64,000 nucleotides of DNA from Massilia sp. Root418 (GCF_001425265.1 NZ_LMEC01000024.1:248001-312000); one strand, 5' to 3'; shown: positions 7,493 through 16,157, counted from the stretch's first letter. The notes: generated by a model from the sequence alone, not told the origin. Program-made: numbers and translations.

Positions 7493-9217
7493 TTATTTCC
7501 CCGCCACGGCCACGCCGGGCTTGGCCGCCAGCAGACGCGGCTCGTTTACCCCGCCCAACTGGTTCAGCCTGATAAAAGTTTTCGGTCCCGCCACGCCGTC
7601 CGCCTTTAGATTCTGGCTGAGCTGGAATTCGCGCAGCAGGCGCTGGGTCTGCGCGTCCATGGGGCGGTTTTCCTGCGGTTTCGAGGCACCGCTGAGCGCG
7701 GCCAGGCGCTTGGCCAGCCAGTCCACGTCCGGCCCGTGATCCCCTGCGGAAATCTCGTCGCGCCAGCCGCGCGGCGTGCGCCACAGTGTGATGAAGCTGC
7801 CGTCGAACCGGCTCGCCAGGGCCTGCAGCCCCACCGTCTCGCGCCTGCCGGCCAGCTCCAGCGTGGCGCCCTGCCCGTCCATTGCCGTGAGCACCGCGAA
7901 GCGCGGCGCCACCGGATCGTCGATCAGCTTCAGCACCGCCGGGCGGTCCAGCAGGCGCAAGTCGTCCAGGCCGCCCTTGCCGAACAGGCAGCGCAAGTTC
8001 TGTTTCGCCGCCGCCGGGCAGAAATCGCCCGCCGCCACCGTCTGTCCCCACAACAACGCCATTTGCCGCAAGGCGGCGTCCGATGTCGCAGCCACAGCCG
8101 GCTGCGCCGCAGCGCCGCCCGCCGCGCCGGGCGCAGCGGACGCAGGCGTGCCAATAGCTGCAGCGCCTGCGGCACCGGCAAGCCGGGCATCGCTGGCGCC
8201 CACCACAGCAACAGCAGCACCAGGGCGGATCTTGTCGGCCGCCGGCCCGGCGAGCGCCAGGGCTGGCACCGCTGGCACGGCCGGGGGCGCGGAACGCGGC
8301 ATCAGCTGCCAGGCGGCGGTCGCGGTGACGGCGGCGCCAGCCAGCACGCCGGCGGCAATGGCGGGCCACACGCGCCGTCCGGCCGCCGGGCCAGCCTCGC
8401 CGGCGAATACCTCGGCAGCCGCACGGCGCAGGATGGTGCGCGTGACTTGCTGCGCATTTTCAACGTAAGCGCCCAGCATGGCGCGGTCGCACAGCAGGTT
8501 GATGCGGCGCGGCACGCCCTTGGTTAGCTGGTGCACCTGCTGCATCAGGCCGCGCGGAAACGGCGCCGGCCCAGCCGCGCCCGCCACCGCCAGGCGATGG
8601 CCGATATAGCTGCCGGTCTCTTCCACCGAAAGCGATCCCAGGTGGTAGCGCGCGATCACGCGCTGCGCCAGCTGCTCCAGCTCGGGCCGCGCCAGCATGG
8701 CGCGCAGCTCCGGCTGGCCGATGAGGATGATCTGCAGCAGCTTGCGTTCACTGGTTTCCAGGTTGGTGAGCAGGCGCAGCTGCTCCAATACGTCAGCCGA
8801 CAGGTTTTGCGCCTCGTCGATGATCAGCACGTTGTTGCGCCCCTGCGCGTGGCTCTCCAGCAGGTGCCGGTTGATGGCGTCCACATAGCCCTTGACGCTG
8901 ACCGCGCCCGCGCCCTGCGGCGCCAGCGTGATGCGGAATTCATCGCACACCGACAGCAGCAGCTCTTCCACGGTCAGCTTGGGATTGAAGATATAGCCCA
9001 GCTGGCAATTCTCCGGAATCTGCTCCATGAAGCAGCGGCACACGGTGGTCTTGCCCGCGCCGATTTCTCCCGTCAGCAGCACGAAGCCGCCGCCGCTGTT
9101 CACGCCATACAGCAAATGCGCCAGCGCTTCGCGGTGGCGTTCGCTCATATACAGATAGCGCGGGTCGGGCGCGATGGAGAACGGCGGCTGTTTCAGGTTG
9201 AAAAATTGCGTGTACAT
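7493..9217 (-). CDS. gspA: GspA/ExeA-type AAA+ ATPase with peptidoglycan-binding domain
   Basis: The 574-residue product starts with the ExeA motif MYTQFFNLKQPPFSIAPDPRYLYMS. It has an AAA ATPase (Walker A GEIGAGKT at about 50-57, Walker B LIIDEAQ at about 131-137) and one transmembrane helix near residues 285-310. The periplasmic part ends in a peptidoglycan-binding helical repeat (QTQRLLREFQLSQNLKADGVAGPKTFIRLNQL). The role is ATP-driven assembly of the type II secretin with GspB. The ATG at 9215-9217 was chosen because family members start MYxxFFxL; a longer in-frame start adds nine residues with no family support. Confidence 0.92.
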   Translation of the reverse strand: MYTQFFNLKQPPFSIAPDPRYLYMSERHREALAHLLYGVNSGGGFVLLTGEIGAGKTTVCRCFMEQIPENCQLGYIFNPKLTVEELLLSVCDEFRITLAPQGAGAVSVKGYVDAINRHLLESHAQGRNNVLIIDEAQNLSADVLEQLRLLTNLETSERKLLQIILIGQPELRAMLARPELEQLAQRVIARYHLGSLSVEETGSYIGHRLAVAGAAGPAPFPRGLMQQVHQLTKGVPRRINLLCDRAMLGAYVENAQQVTRTILRRAAAEVFAGEAGPAAGRRVWPAIAAGVLAGAAVTATAAWQLMPRSAPPAVPAVPALALAGPAADKIRPGAAVAVVGASDARLAGAAGAAAIGTPASAAPGAAGGAAAQPAVAATSDAALRQMALLWGQTVAAGDFCPAAAKQNLRCLFGKGGLDDLRLLDRPAVLKLIDDPVAPRFAVLTAMDGQGATLELAGRRETVGLQALASRFDGSFITLWRTPRGWRDEISAGDHGPDVDWLAKRLAALSGASKPQENRPMDAQTQRLLREFQLSQNLKADGVAGPKTFIRLNQLGGVNEPRLLAAKPGVAVAGK

Positions 9218-9265
9218 GTAGTCCCTGGATGAACGCCCGGCCAAGCCCGCGATGCGGCCGCGCCG

Positions 9266-9754
9266 TCAGCGCAAGGCGGGCGGCAGGGGCTTGAACTTGG
9301 CGCAGTATATCTTGGCCCTGCGGTCGGCATACACGATGCGGCTGCCAGGCTTGGCCTCCCGCACCGGATAGCGCGAACTGTCAATTTTCGCATACCGCAG
9401 CCCATCCTGGGCGATGATGGCTTCCTCCAGCTTTTCCGGCGTGCTTTCGGCCACCGCGCCGACGAACACCATGGGCCAGCTGTCGTCGCTGACGATCACT
9501 TCCACGATCTCGGTGCCCCACAGGCGCGCGTCCTGCGTGCGGAACCACCATGCGCCGCCTTCGCGCTTGTATGGCGGCCCGAAAAACTTGACCATGTAGT
9601 CGTAGTAGTAACGGTTGCTGGTTTCGTCGCGGCACAGCAGGCCGCCGCCGATGACGGTGCCGAAGGTGGTGGGGGGCGCGGCTTGCGCGGCCGGGGCAGC
9701 CAGCAGCATGCTCAGCGCCAGGGCAGCCGGCAAACGGGGAATATAAGACCGCAT
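9266..9754 (-). CDS. Secreted protein of unknown function, in the gspAB-mobB operon
   Basis: The product is 162 residues with a signal peptide ending AAPAAQAAP. The mature part is a compact domain of about 135 residues rich in aromatic residues (NRYYYDYMVKFFGPPYKREGGAWWFR) and contains two cysteines. I do not recognise the family. It starts two bases after the stop of the small gene upstream and ends 48 bp before gspA, so it is probably cotranscribed with the secretion ATPase. A cell-envelope role is inferred from export and context only. Confidence 0.7.
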   Translation of the reverse strand: MRSYIPRLPAALALSMLLAAPAAQAAPPTTFGTVIGGGLLCRDETSNRYYYDYMVKFFGPPYKREGGAWWFRTQDARLWGTEIVEVIVSDDSWPMVFVGAVAESTPEKLEEAIIAQDGLRYAKIDSSRYPVREAKPGSRIVYADRRAKIYCAKFKPLPPALR

Positions 9755-9756
9755 TG

Positions 9757-9942
9757 CTAGATCTTGGACATCCAGGCGCGGTTGGCGCTGATCTTGGCCT
9801 TGGCCGCAGCGGGCAAGGCATCGTAGCAGCCGGGATACTGCTTGAGCGCGCTCTCGCGCACCTCTTTCTGCAAGCCATTAATCAGGAAAACATAGAGGGT
9901 GCCGCCTTCGCTGGTTTTCTTGGTCCCTATGTATTTAATCAT
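9757..9942 (-). CDS. Small cytosolic protein of unknown function, first gene of the gspAB operon
   Basis: The 61-residue product (MIKYIGTKKTSEGGTLYVFLINGLQKEVRESALKQYPGCYDALPAAAKAKISANRAWMSKI) has no signal peptide or known motif. The ATG at 9940-9942 has an excellent ribosome-binding site (AGGAGGAACAGG); upstream in-frame codons lack one. It probably heads a five-gene unit: this gene, the secreted unknown, gspA, gspB and mobB. The function is unknown. Confidence 0.65.
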   Translation of the reverse strand: MIKYIGTKKTSEGGTLYVFLINGLQKEVRESALKQYPGCYDALPAAAKAKISANRAWMSKI

Positions 9943-10213
9943 CCTGTTCCTCCTTCCCGGCTTGGCGTTGGCTCTGCCGGCGTCGCTCTGCAACCATTAT
10001 GACAGCTCTACGCCCGGGCATCGCTATTTCGCCGTGGCTATGCCGCTACACAAGTTAACGGCATGAAGAGCGCATCCTGTAGGGCGATCATAATTGCCGA
10101 CTCTGAAATTGTGCATTGCGATTATGCGTCTTTTTCAGCCCAATGCCGCTGTATACACTGGCTTCATATTGATGTGGAAACACTTTATCCCTCTTCCATC
10201 TAGGAGCCAGACC

Positions 10214-10507
10214 ATGAAAACCCTGAAACTGATCGCCGCCCTCGCGGTCCTGACCACTACCTCTGCATTCGCGGCCGATGCGCCCAAGGCCGATGCGCCT
10301 GCCGACGCCAAGCCGGCACCGGTGCTGCTGGCCAGCGCTGCCACGCCGGCTGCCGCTGGTGCCGCTGGTGCCGCAGTCGCGGCAGTCGCCGCCGCCCCGA
10401 AGAAGGACGCCGGCCGCTCCCGCGCGGACGTACGGCGCGAAGCCGTGGAAGCGGTGCGCAACCATGAAAGCACGCTGTCCCAGGACCTGAGCTTCTATAC
10501 CAAGTAA
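10214..10507 (+). CDS. Small exported Ala-rich protein, unknown
   Basis: The 97-residue product has a signal peptide (MKTLKLIAALAVLTTTSAFA), a low-complexity Ala/Pro/Gly stretch, and a short charged C-terminal segment (GRSRADVRREAVEAVRNHESTLSQDLSFYTK). The C-terminal segment recalls the short charged motif found in several beta-proteobacterial exported proteins, but I cannot assign a family. The ATG at 10214 follows TAGGAGCCAGACC. It is flanked by intergenic DNA on both sides and appears monocistronic. Confidence 0.6.
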   Translation: MKTLKLIAALAVLTTTSAFAADAPKADAPADAKPAPVLLASAATPAAAGAAGAAVAAVAAAPKKDAGRSRADVRREAVEAVRNHESTLSQDLSFYTK

Positions 10508-10545
10508 GCCAAATAAGCGCCAGGTAAGCGGCCGGCCTGGCCTGT

Positions 10546-10565
10546 GCGGCCCGCGTGCGGGCCGC
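10546..10565. terminator. GC-rich hairpin downstream of the small exported protein
   Basis: A 9-bp perfect inverted repeat, GCGGCCCGC (10546-10554) and GCGGGCCGC (10557-10565), lies 38 bp past the stop at 10507. No T-tract follows, so termination is plausible but not certain. Confidence 0.45.
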
Positions 10566-10582
10566 CTGCATTTCAGCGCCGC

Positions 10583-10614
10583 GATTTTGCAGTTGATCCC
10601 GTGATTTTGCAGTT
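10583..10614. repeat. 20-bp-spaced direct repeats upstream of the GIN-domain gene
   Basis: GATTTTGCAGTT occurs at 10583-10594 and again at 10603-10614, exactly 20 bp apart (two helical turns) and about 90-120 bp upstream of the ATG at 10705. Same-face spacing is what a dimeric activator or response regulator site would show. No regulator gene is adjacent. Confidence 0.45.
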
Positions 10615-10704
10615 TCGTCCCTTTCCGCCCACCGCCGCTTATTTTTTATCATATCGTTCACACACTTCCCGCCCGCCCGGGCAAAACCACAGTGTGAAAA
10701 CTAT

Positions 10705-12072
10705 ATGAATAAGCTGATCAAACATACGGCCCTCGCCTCCCTGCTGCTGGCAGGCGGCGCCATCTCCCAGGCAAGCTTCGCAGAACCGGCCCCGGCCAAT
10801 GCCTTGGCCACGGAATCGCGTCCCGTGGCGGCCTTCACGGCCATCGAGCTGGCCGGTCCCTACGACGTGGTGATCAAGGACGACGGCGGCCGCGCAGTGG
10901 AAGTGCGCGGCACGCGCAAGCAGCTGGACAATTTGGAAACCGTGGTGGAAAACGGCACGCTGATCGTGCGCCCCGTCAAACGCAACGGCTTCTCCTTCCA
11001 TTTCGGCAAGACCGCCGAGCGGCCCACGGTGCGCATCAGCGCGGCCGGCCTGAAAAGCCTGCTGGCCGGCGGCAGCGGCGACGTGCGCGCCGACCAGCTC
11101 AAGGGTCCGCAGTTCGCCCTCACCGCCAGCGGTTCCGGCGACGTGGAAGCCAGCGGCGCCGTCGGCAACCTGGTGGTGCGCTCCGGCGGCAGCGGCGACC
11201 TGGACATGCGCCAGCTGAAAAGCGGCAGCGTGAACCTGCAGATGAACGGTTCCGGCGACGTGCAGGCCGGCGCCATCAGCATGGACCTGAACGCCGAACT
11301 GAGCGGCTCGGGCGACCTGGAAGCACACGAGCTGCACACCAACACCGTCAACGCGCTGATGCACAGCTCCGGCAGCGTGACGCTGGGCGGCAGCAGCAAG
11401 GAAATCCGCGCTGAGATCACCGGCTCGGGCGACCTGGCGGCGTGCGGCCTGGCGGTGGAAAACGCCAGCGCCATGCTGCGCAGTTCGGGCAACGCCTGCA
11501 TCGCCGGCAACATCAGGAAATTCGACGCCGAAGTGCACGGCTCGGGCGACCTGAGCGCGCGCGGCCTGGCCAGCAACAATGTGCGCGTGATCCTGGACAG
11601 TTCGGGCAACGTGGAACTGTCCGGCACCAGCAATACGCTGAGCGCCGAGGTGAACGGCTCGGGCGACCTGGACGCCAAAGGCCTGGTGGTGGCGCGCGCC
11701 GTCACCCGCAACCGCGGCCCCGGCAACATCTACCTGAAAAAGGTGAGCGACACGCTGGACGCCGAAGTGCGCGGTTCGGGCGAGCTCAAGACCTGGGCCG
11801 AATGCAAGGATGTGAAAGTGACCATGACCGGTCCCGGCCAGGTCCACCTGGACGGCAACACCGCCAACCTGAATGCGCGCCTGTCCGGCTCCGGCAACCT
11901 GGAAGCGCGCGGCCTGGTGGCCAAGCAGGCCGACGTGGTGGTGCGCGGTCCGGGCGCCGCCTGGGTCCATGTGCAAGGCAAGCTGAACGCGGAAGGCAAA
12001 CCGTCCAGCGTCGAGGGCTCGCGCATGGTGATGATCGATCGCAGCGGCGTGAAACCAAGCCGCGACAATTGA
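10705..12072 (+). CDS. Secreted GIN-domain (DUF2807) repeat protein, putative adhesin head
   Basis: The 455-residue product has a signal peptide (about 27 residues). Then comes the GIN/DUF2807 'head' sequence: VAAFTAIELAGPYDVVIKDDGGRAVEVRG...LDNLETVVENGTLIV. From about residue 105 it consists of repeats in which a (G/S)SG(D/N)(L/V) turn recurs roughly every 20-23 residues, about fifteen times (SGSGDVEASG, GSGDLDMRQL, SGSGDLEAHE, TGSGDLAACG and others). This is the sequence pattern of a right-handed parallel beta-helix. Typical DUF2807 proteins are about half this length, so this one is extended. It has no anchor that I can see, so it is predicted periplasmic or surface. A strong terminator follows, and the gene is monocistronic. 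Confidence 0.85.
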   Translation: MNKLIKHTALASLLLAGGAISQASFAEPAPANALATESRPVAAFTAIELAGPYDVVIKDDGGRAVEVRGTRKQLDNLETVVENGTLIVRPVKRNGFSFHFGKTAERPTVRISAAGLKSLLAGGSGDVRADQLKGPQFALTASGSGDVEASGAVGNLVVRSGGSGDLDMRQLKSGSVNLQMNGSGDVQAGAISMDLNAELSGSGDLEAHELHTNTVNALMHSSGSVTLGGSSKEIRAEITGSGDLAACGLAVENASAMLRSSGNACIAGNIRKFDAEVHGSGDLSARGLASNNVRVILDSSGNVELSGTSNTLSAEVNGSGDLDAKGLVVARAVTRNRGPGNIYLKKVSDTLDAEVRGSGELKTWAECKDVKVTMTGPGQVHLDGNTANLNARLSGSGNLEARGLVAKQADVVVRGPGAAWVHVQGKLNAEGKPSSVEGSRMVMIDRSGVKPSRDN

Positions 12073-12115
12073 CGGTGGGGGCGGGCCCGCGGGTCCGCCC
12101 AGCCAGACTTACCCG

Positions 12116-12148
12116 AACGCCCGGCCCCGAGCCGGGCGTTTTGCTTTT
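12116..12148 (+). terminator. Rho-independent terminator after the GIN-domain gene
   Basis: A perfect 10-bp stem, AACGCCCGGC (12116-12125) paired with GCCGGGCGTT (12131-12140), has a 5-nt loop and is followed by TTGCTTTT. It isolates the adhesin-like gene from the GlcNAc locus that starts at 12371. Confidence 0.92.
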
Positions 12149-12301
12149 GCGTGACGTCCGCAGGCACGCTGCGCCGGCAAAAATTGGCCTTATGCCAGAC
12201 CAGATCCCATACCAAGGCCCGCAAATATTTTTCTCTTCACAAACAAAGACTTAGCAATCGATTGTCGCACTGGAAAGCAAGTCCACTTCACCCAAATACA
12301 A

Positions 12302-12318
12302 TACCAGTTAAATACCTG
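12302..12318. promoter_or_regulatory. Candidate GntR operator: 11-bp-spaced direct repeat over the nagK promoter
   Basis: TACCAG (12302-12307) and TACCTG (12313-12318) are spaced 11 bp and end exactly at the -35 box. The same arrangement, with the same 9-mer CAATACCAG, is found at 31015-31034 in the region in front of the TonB receptor. Two GntR regulators are encoded in the locus. That one of them binds here is inference. Confidence 0.45.
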
Positions 12319-12347
12319 TTGACAAGCTGGTTGGGCAACCATATAGT
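12319..12347 (+). promoter_or_regulatory. Sigma-70 promoter of the GlcNAc operon
   Basis: TTGACA (12319-12324), a 17-bp spacer and TATAGT (12342-12347) form a near-consensus promoter. It places the transcription start about 15 bp before the nagK ATG at 12371, giving a very short leader. This should drive nagK-gntR-nagA-deaminase and possibly the genes beyond. Confidence 0.85.
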
Positions 12348-12370
12348 GCCCCACAGCTCCTCACACACAC

Positions 12371-13288
12371 ATGAACATGATCGAATTCTTAATCGGCGTC
12401 GACGGCGGCGGCAGCGGCACCCGGGTGCGCCTGATGCGCAGCAACGGCGCAGCGCTGGGCGAAGGCGACAGCGGCCCGTCCGGCCTGCTGCACGGCATCA
12501 AGAACGCCTGGTCCTCGGTGGAGGATGCAGCGGCCAAGGCCTTCAAGGCCAGCGGCCTGGACGTCCCGGCGCGCGAGCGCATCGCCATCGGCCTCGGCCT
12601 GGCGGGCGTGCACAACCGCCAATGGGCAGCCAACTTCGTGGCGGCCAATCCCGGCTACGCGGCGGTGGCGCTGGAAACGGACGCCTACACCACGGTGCTG
12701 GGCGCGCACCAGGGCCAGCCGGGCGCAATCATCGCGCTGGGCACCGGCAGCGTGGGCGAAATCCTGCTGGCCGACGGCAGCCGTAAGGAAGTGGGCGGCT
12801 GGGGCTTCCCGGCCGGCGACGAAGCGGGCGGTGCCTGGATCGGCCTGCGCGCCATCAACCATATCCAGCAGGTGATCGACGGGCGCGCGGAAGGCGGCGC
12901 CTTCGCGGCCACCGTCATCAACGCCTGCGGCGGCGAACGCAACGCCATCCAGGTCTGGCTGGCCAACGCCACGCAGACCCATTACGCGCACCTGGCGCGC
13001 ATCGTGCTCCAGCATGCGGACACGGACGAGGTGGCGCGTTCCATCCTGCTTGAAGCGGGCCGCCAGGTGGCCCTGATCGCGCAGGCGCTGGACGCCTCCG
13101 GCAAGCTGCCGATCGCGCTGTGTGGCGGCCTGGGCGAGCCCTTGCGCGCCTACCTGCCGTCCGAGCTGCTGCGCCGCATCGTCGCGCCGCAAGGCGATTC
13201 GGCGGCCGGCGGCCTGCGGCTGATCCAGCAGCATCTGCAGCAGATGCTGCATGCGCAGCAGCAGAATCAAGACCTCTCCCAACCCTGA
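12371..13288 (+). CDS. nagK: N-acetylglucosamine kinase, BadF/BadG ATPase family
   Basis: The 305-residue product belongs to the BadF/BadG/BcrA/BcrD branch of the ASKHA fold. Phosphate-1 loop GVDGGGSGTR is at residues 9-18, and the phosphate-2 region is AIIALGTGSVGEIL with GGWGFPAGDEAGGAW downstream. Eukaryotic-type GlcNAc kinases and proteobacterial NagK proteins share this pattern. In this pathway it would phosphorylate GlcNAc entering without PTS phosphorylation, giving GlcNAc-6-P for NagA. It is the first gene after the strong promoter. The GntR gene follows 14 bp downstream. Confidence 0.87.
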   Translation: MNMIEFLIGVDGGGSGTRVRLMRSNGAALGEGDSGPSGLLHGIKNAWSSVEDAAAKAFKASGLDVPARERIAIGLGLAGVHNRQWAANFVAANPGYAAVALETDAYTTVLGAHQGQPGAIIALGTGSVGEILLADGSRKEVGGWGFPAGDEAGGAWIGLRAINHIQQVIDGRAEGGAFAATVINACGGERNAIQVWLANATQTHYAHLARIVLQHADTDEVARSILLEAGRQVALIAQALDASGKLPIALCGGLGEPLRAYLPSELLRRIVAPQGDSAAGGLRLIQQHLQQMLHAQQQNQDLSQP

Positions 13289-13302
13289 GCAAGGAGCCAC
13301 CC

Positions 13303-14037
13303 GTGCTAGACCAGTTGAGCGATTTCAGGCCAGACCATGAAAGCGACACGCCGCTGTACATGCAGCTGGCGAACAAGCTGTCCGACGGCATCGCCAGCGG
13401 CGACTGGCGCGCCAATGAGGCGCTGCCGTCCGAGCGCGTGCTCTCGGAAATGCTCGACATCTCGCGGGTCACCGCGCGCAAGGCCATCGACATGCTGTGC
13501 GACCGCGGCATGCTGACCCGCAAGCGCGGCTCCGGCACCTACATCACGCCGAAACTGGAACAGCCGCTGTCGCGCCTGACCAGCTTCTCCGAAGAGCTGC
13601 GCCAGCGCGGCTTCACGGCAGGTTCGCGCTGGCTGCAGCGCGAGATCGGCATAGCGGCGCCGCTGGAGCTGCTGTCGCTGGGCCTGTCGCCCAATATGCC
13701 GGTGGCACGCCTGAAGCGCCTGCGCACCGCCGACGACGTGGTGATGGCCATCGAAACCACCACCATCCCGGCCAGCTATATGCCGAACCCGCATAGCGTA
13801 ACCGGATCCCTGTACGGCTTCCTGGAAGCCAACGGCACGGTGCCGATGCGCGCGCTGCAGCACATCCGCGCGGTCAACGCCACCACGGAACAAGCCAAAC
13901 TGGCGAACATCCAGCCCGGCGAAGCCATGCTGCATATCACGCGCGTGAGTTATCTCGAAAACGGCGCAGCGGTGGAGCTTACGCACTCCTACTGCCGCAG
14001 CGATTATTATGAATTTGTAGCGGAGTCGCGCAGATGA
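13303..14037 (+). CDS. GntR/HutC-family transcriptional regulator of GlcNAc genes
   Basis: The 244-residue product has an N-terminal winged helix (LYMQLANKLSDGIASGDWRANEALPSERVLSEMLDISRVTARKAIDMLCDRGMLTRKRGSGTYI). A HutC/UTRA effector domain follows (LTSFSEELRQRGFTAGSRWLQREIG...). Regulators of this type in GlcNAc operons (NagR/NagQ/DasR-like) respond to GlcN-6-P or GlcNAc-6-P. I chose the GTG at 13303 because AAGGAGCCACC precedes it and homologues start at this point; the frame is open further upstream inside nagK. Its stop overlaps the nagA start by 4 bp (ATGA). Confidence 0.92.
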   Translation: MLDQLSDFRPDHESDTPLYMQLANKLSDGIASGDWRANEALPSERVLSEMLDISRVTARKAIDMLCDRGMLTRKRGSGTYITPKLEQPLSRLTSFSEELRQRGFTAGSRWLQREIGIAAPLELLSLGLSPNMPVARLKRLRTADDVVMAIETTTIPASYMPNPHSVTGSLYGFLEANGTVPMRALQHIRAVNATTEQAKLANIQPGEAMLHITRVSYLENGAAVELTHSYCRSDYYEFVAESRR

Positions 14038-15149
14038 GCGGTGTAACGATCCAAGGCAATATCCTGACCCCGGCCGGCTGGCTGGGCGGCGCAATCTCCT
14101 TCGGCGAACGCATCGCCGGCATCGACGGCGCCGCGGTGGACCCGCGGCAGAACGGCGACGATTACGTCATCCCCGGCTTTATCGACCTGCACGTGCACGG
14201 CGGCGCCGGCAAGGACGTGATGGAAGGCGGCGACGCAATCCACACCATCGCGCGCATCCACGCGCAGCACGGCACCACCAGCCTGCTGGCCACCACCATG
14301 ACCGCGCCGCCGGAAGACATCGACATCGCGCTCACCGCCATCGGCAAGGCGGTGCGCCAGCGCGGCAAGAACGAAGCGCGGGTGCTGGGCGCCCACCTCG
14401 AAGGCCCTTACATCAACTCCGGCAAGCTCGGCGCGCAGCCCAACTTCGCGCGCGCCGCCACGCTGGCCGAAGTGCAGCGCCTGGAAGCGATGGCGCCGCT
14501 GCGCGTGATCACCGTGGCGCCGGAAATCGCCGGCCACCTTGGCCTGGTGCGCGAACTGGCCAACGAAGGCATGCGGGTACAGATCGGCCACACGCTGGGC
14601 TCATACGAAGACGGCGTGGCCGCGCTGGAGCACGGCGCGGCCGGCTTCACCCACCTGTTCAACGCCATGAGCGGCCTGCACCACCGCGAGCCCGGCATGG
14701 TGGGCGCCGCGCTGGCGCATGCCGAATACGCCGAGCTGATACCGGACCTGCTGCACGTGCACCCGGGCGCCATCAAGACCGCCCTGCGCGCCATCCCGCG
14801 CCTGTACTGCGTCACCGACTCCACCGCCGCCACCGGCATGCCGGACGGCGAATACATGCTGGGCCGGCACGTGGTCCACAAATGCATGGGCGGCGTGCGG
14901 CTACCCGACGGCACCTTGGCCGGCAGCACCCTCACACTGGACCAGGCGCTGCGCAACCTGGTCGGACTCGGACTGGACCTGGCGGACGCCTCGGCCCGCG
15001 TCTCAACCAACGCGGCCGACTACCTCGGCCTGCAGGAACGCGGCCGCCTTGCGCCGGGCGCGTATGCCGATCTGGTGGTACTGGATCGCGATCTCAAACT
15101 CAAAGCCGTTTATATCGAAGGAGAACGTTGTGACCTCAATGATGCTTAA
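14034..15149 (+). CDS. nagA: N-acetylglucosamine-6-phosphate deacetylase
   Basis: This enzyme hydrolyses GlcNAc-6-P to GlcN-6-P and acetate in the cytosol. The 371-residue product has the amidohydrolase metal motif DLHVHGG (H53, H55), the NagA motif HLEGPYINSGKLGAQ, histidines in QIGHTLGS and FTHLFNAMSGLHHREPG, and the catalytic aspartate in YCVTDSTAATGM. Length is slightly below the E. coli enzyme. The start overlaps the regulator stop by 4 bp, and the last 20 bp overlap the deaminase gene, so the operon is translationally coupled. Confidence 0.95.
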   Translation: MSGVTIQGNILTPAGWLGGAISFGERIAGIDGAAVDPRQNGDDYVIPGFIDLHVHGGAGKDVMEGGDAIHTIARIHAQHGTTSLLATTMTAPPEDIDIALTAIGKAVRQRGKNEARVLGAHLEGPYINSGKLGAQPNFARAATLAEVQRLEAMAPLRVITVAPEIAGHLGLVRELANEGMRVQIGHTLGSYEDGVAALEHGAAGFTHLFNAMSGLHHREPGMVGAALAHAEYAELIPDLLHVHPGAIKTALRAIPRLYCVTDSTAATGMPDGEYMLGRHVVHKCMGGVRLPDGTLAGSTLTLDQALRNLVGLGLDLADASARVSTNAADYLGLQERGRLAPGAYADLVVLDRDLKLKAVYIEGERCDLNDA

Positions 15150-16152
15150 AGAAGCCCTGTCCGCTGCGGAATGCGTCGCGCTGCAACTGGCGAACGACGC
15201 GGACCGCTACGCGGACCTGGGACGCAAATTGAGGAGCACGCCCTTCTCGACCGCGCTGACGGTGGCGCGCGGCAGCTCGGACCACGCCTGCAACTACATC
15301 GCCTACCTGATCATGGCGCGCCTGGGGCGCGTGGTGGCCTCGCTGCCGATGTCGCTGGTGACCCTGCACAAGTCGCCGCTGATCACCCGGGACACGCTGA
15401 CCATCGCGGTGTCGCAATCGGGCCAGAGCCCGGACGTGGTGGAACCGATCCGCTACTTCCGCGACGGCGGCGCCACCACCGTGGCGCTGGTGAACGACAT
15501 CGATTCCCCGCTGGCGCAAGCGGCCGAGTGGTCCATGCCGCTGCGCGCAGGCAAAGAGCAGAGCGTGGCCGCCACCAAGAGCTTCATCACCTCGCTGGTG
15601 GCCGGCGCACGCCTGGTGGCGCAATGGCAGAACGACCCCGAGCTGCTGGACGGCCTGCAAGCCCTGCCCGAATCGCTGCGGACAGCCACCGAAGCCGACT
15701 GGTCGCCCGCGCTGGACGTGCTGGCGCCGGCCAAGAACATCATGGTGGTGGGACGCGGCATCAGCTTCCCGGTGGCGCTGGAGTCCGCGCTGAAATTCAA
15801 GGAAACATCGGCGCTGCAAGCCGAAGCGTTCAGCGGGGCCGAGATCAAGCATGGCCCGATGGCGCTGATCGAAGAAGGCTATCCGCTGCTGATCTTCGCC
15901 ACGCGCGGCCCCACCCAGGCAGGCCTGCTGGCGCTGGCCGACGAGATGCGCGGGCGCGGCGCGCGCGTGCTGCTGGCGGCGCCGGACGATGTGGCCCAGC
16001 GCGACCTCACGCTGCCGGTGGCGGCCACGCCGGACCTCGACCCTATCGTCGCCATCCAGGCCTTCTACGTGATGGCGGCGAAGCTGTCCGCCGCGCGCGG
16101 GCTGGACCCGGACCGTCCGCGCCACTTGAGCAAAGTCACCAAGACCAACTAA
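15130..16152 (+). CDS. SIS-domain glucosamine-6-phosphate deaminase (NagB-II type)
   Basis: The 340-residue product contains the two SIS domains of GlmS without the glutaminase domain: RGSSDHACNYIAYLI, SQSGQSPDVVEPIRYF, SVAATKSFITS, GRGISFPVALESALKFKETS and SGAEIKHGPMALIE. Proteins of this layout in nag operons act as GlcN-6-P deaminases, replacing classical NagB and giving fructose-6-P and ammonia. I chose the GTG at 15130 because AAGGAG ends 6 bp upstream; two ATGs 3-4 codons later have worse spacing. It overlaps nagA by 20 bp. A pair of REP-like repeats follows the stop. Confidence 0.9.
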   Translation: MTSMMLKEALSAAECVALQLANDADRYADLGRKLRSTPFSTALTVARGSSDHACNYIAYLIMARLGRVVASLPMSLVTLHKSPLITRDTLTIAVSQSGQSPDVVEPIRYFRDGGATTVALVNDIDSPLAQAAEWSMPLRAGKEQSVAATKSFITSLVAGARLVAQWQNDPELLDGLQALPESLRTATEADWSPALDVLAPAKNIMVVGRGISFPVALESALKFKETSALQAEAFSGAEIKHGPMALIEEGYPLLIFATRGPTQAGLLALADEMRGRGARVLLAAPDDVAQRDLTLPVAATPDLDPIVAIQAFYVMAAKLSAARGLDPDRPRHLSKVTKTN

Positions 16153-16157
16153 ATGCC

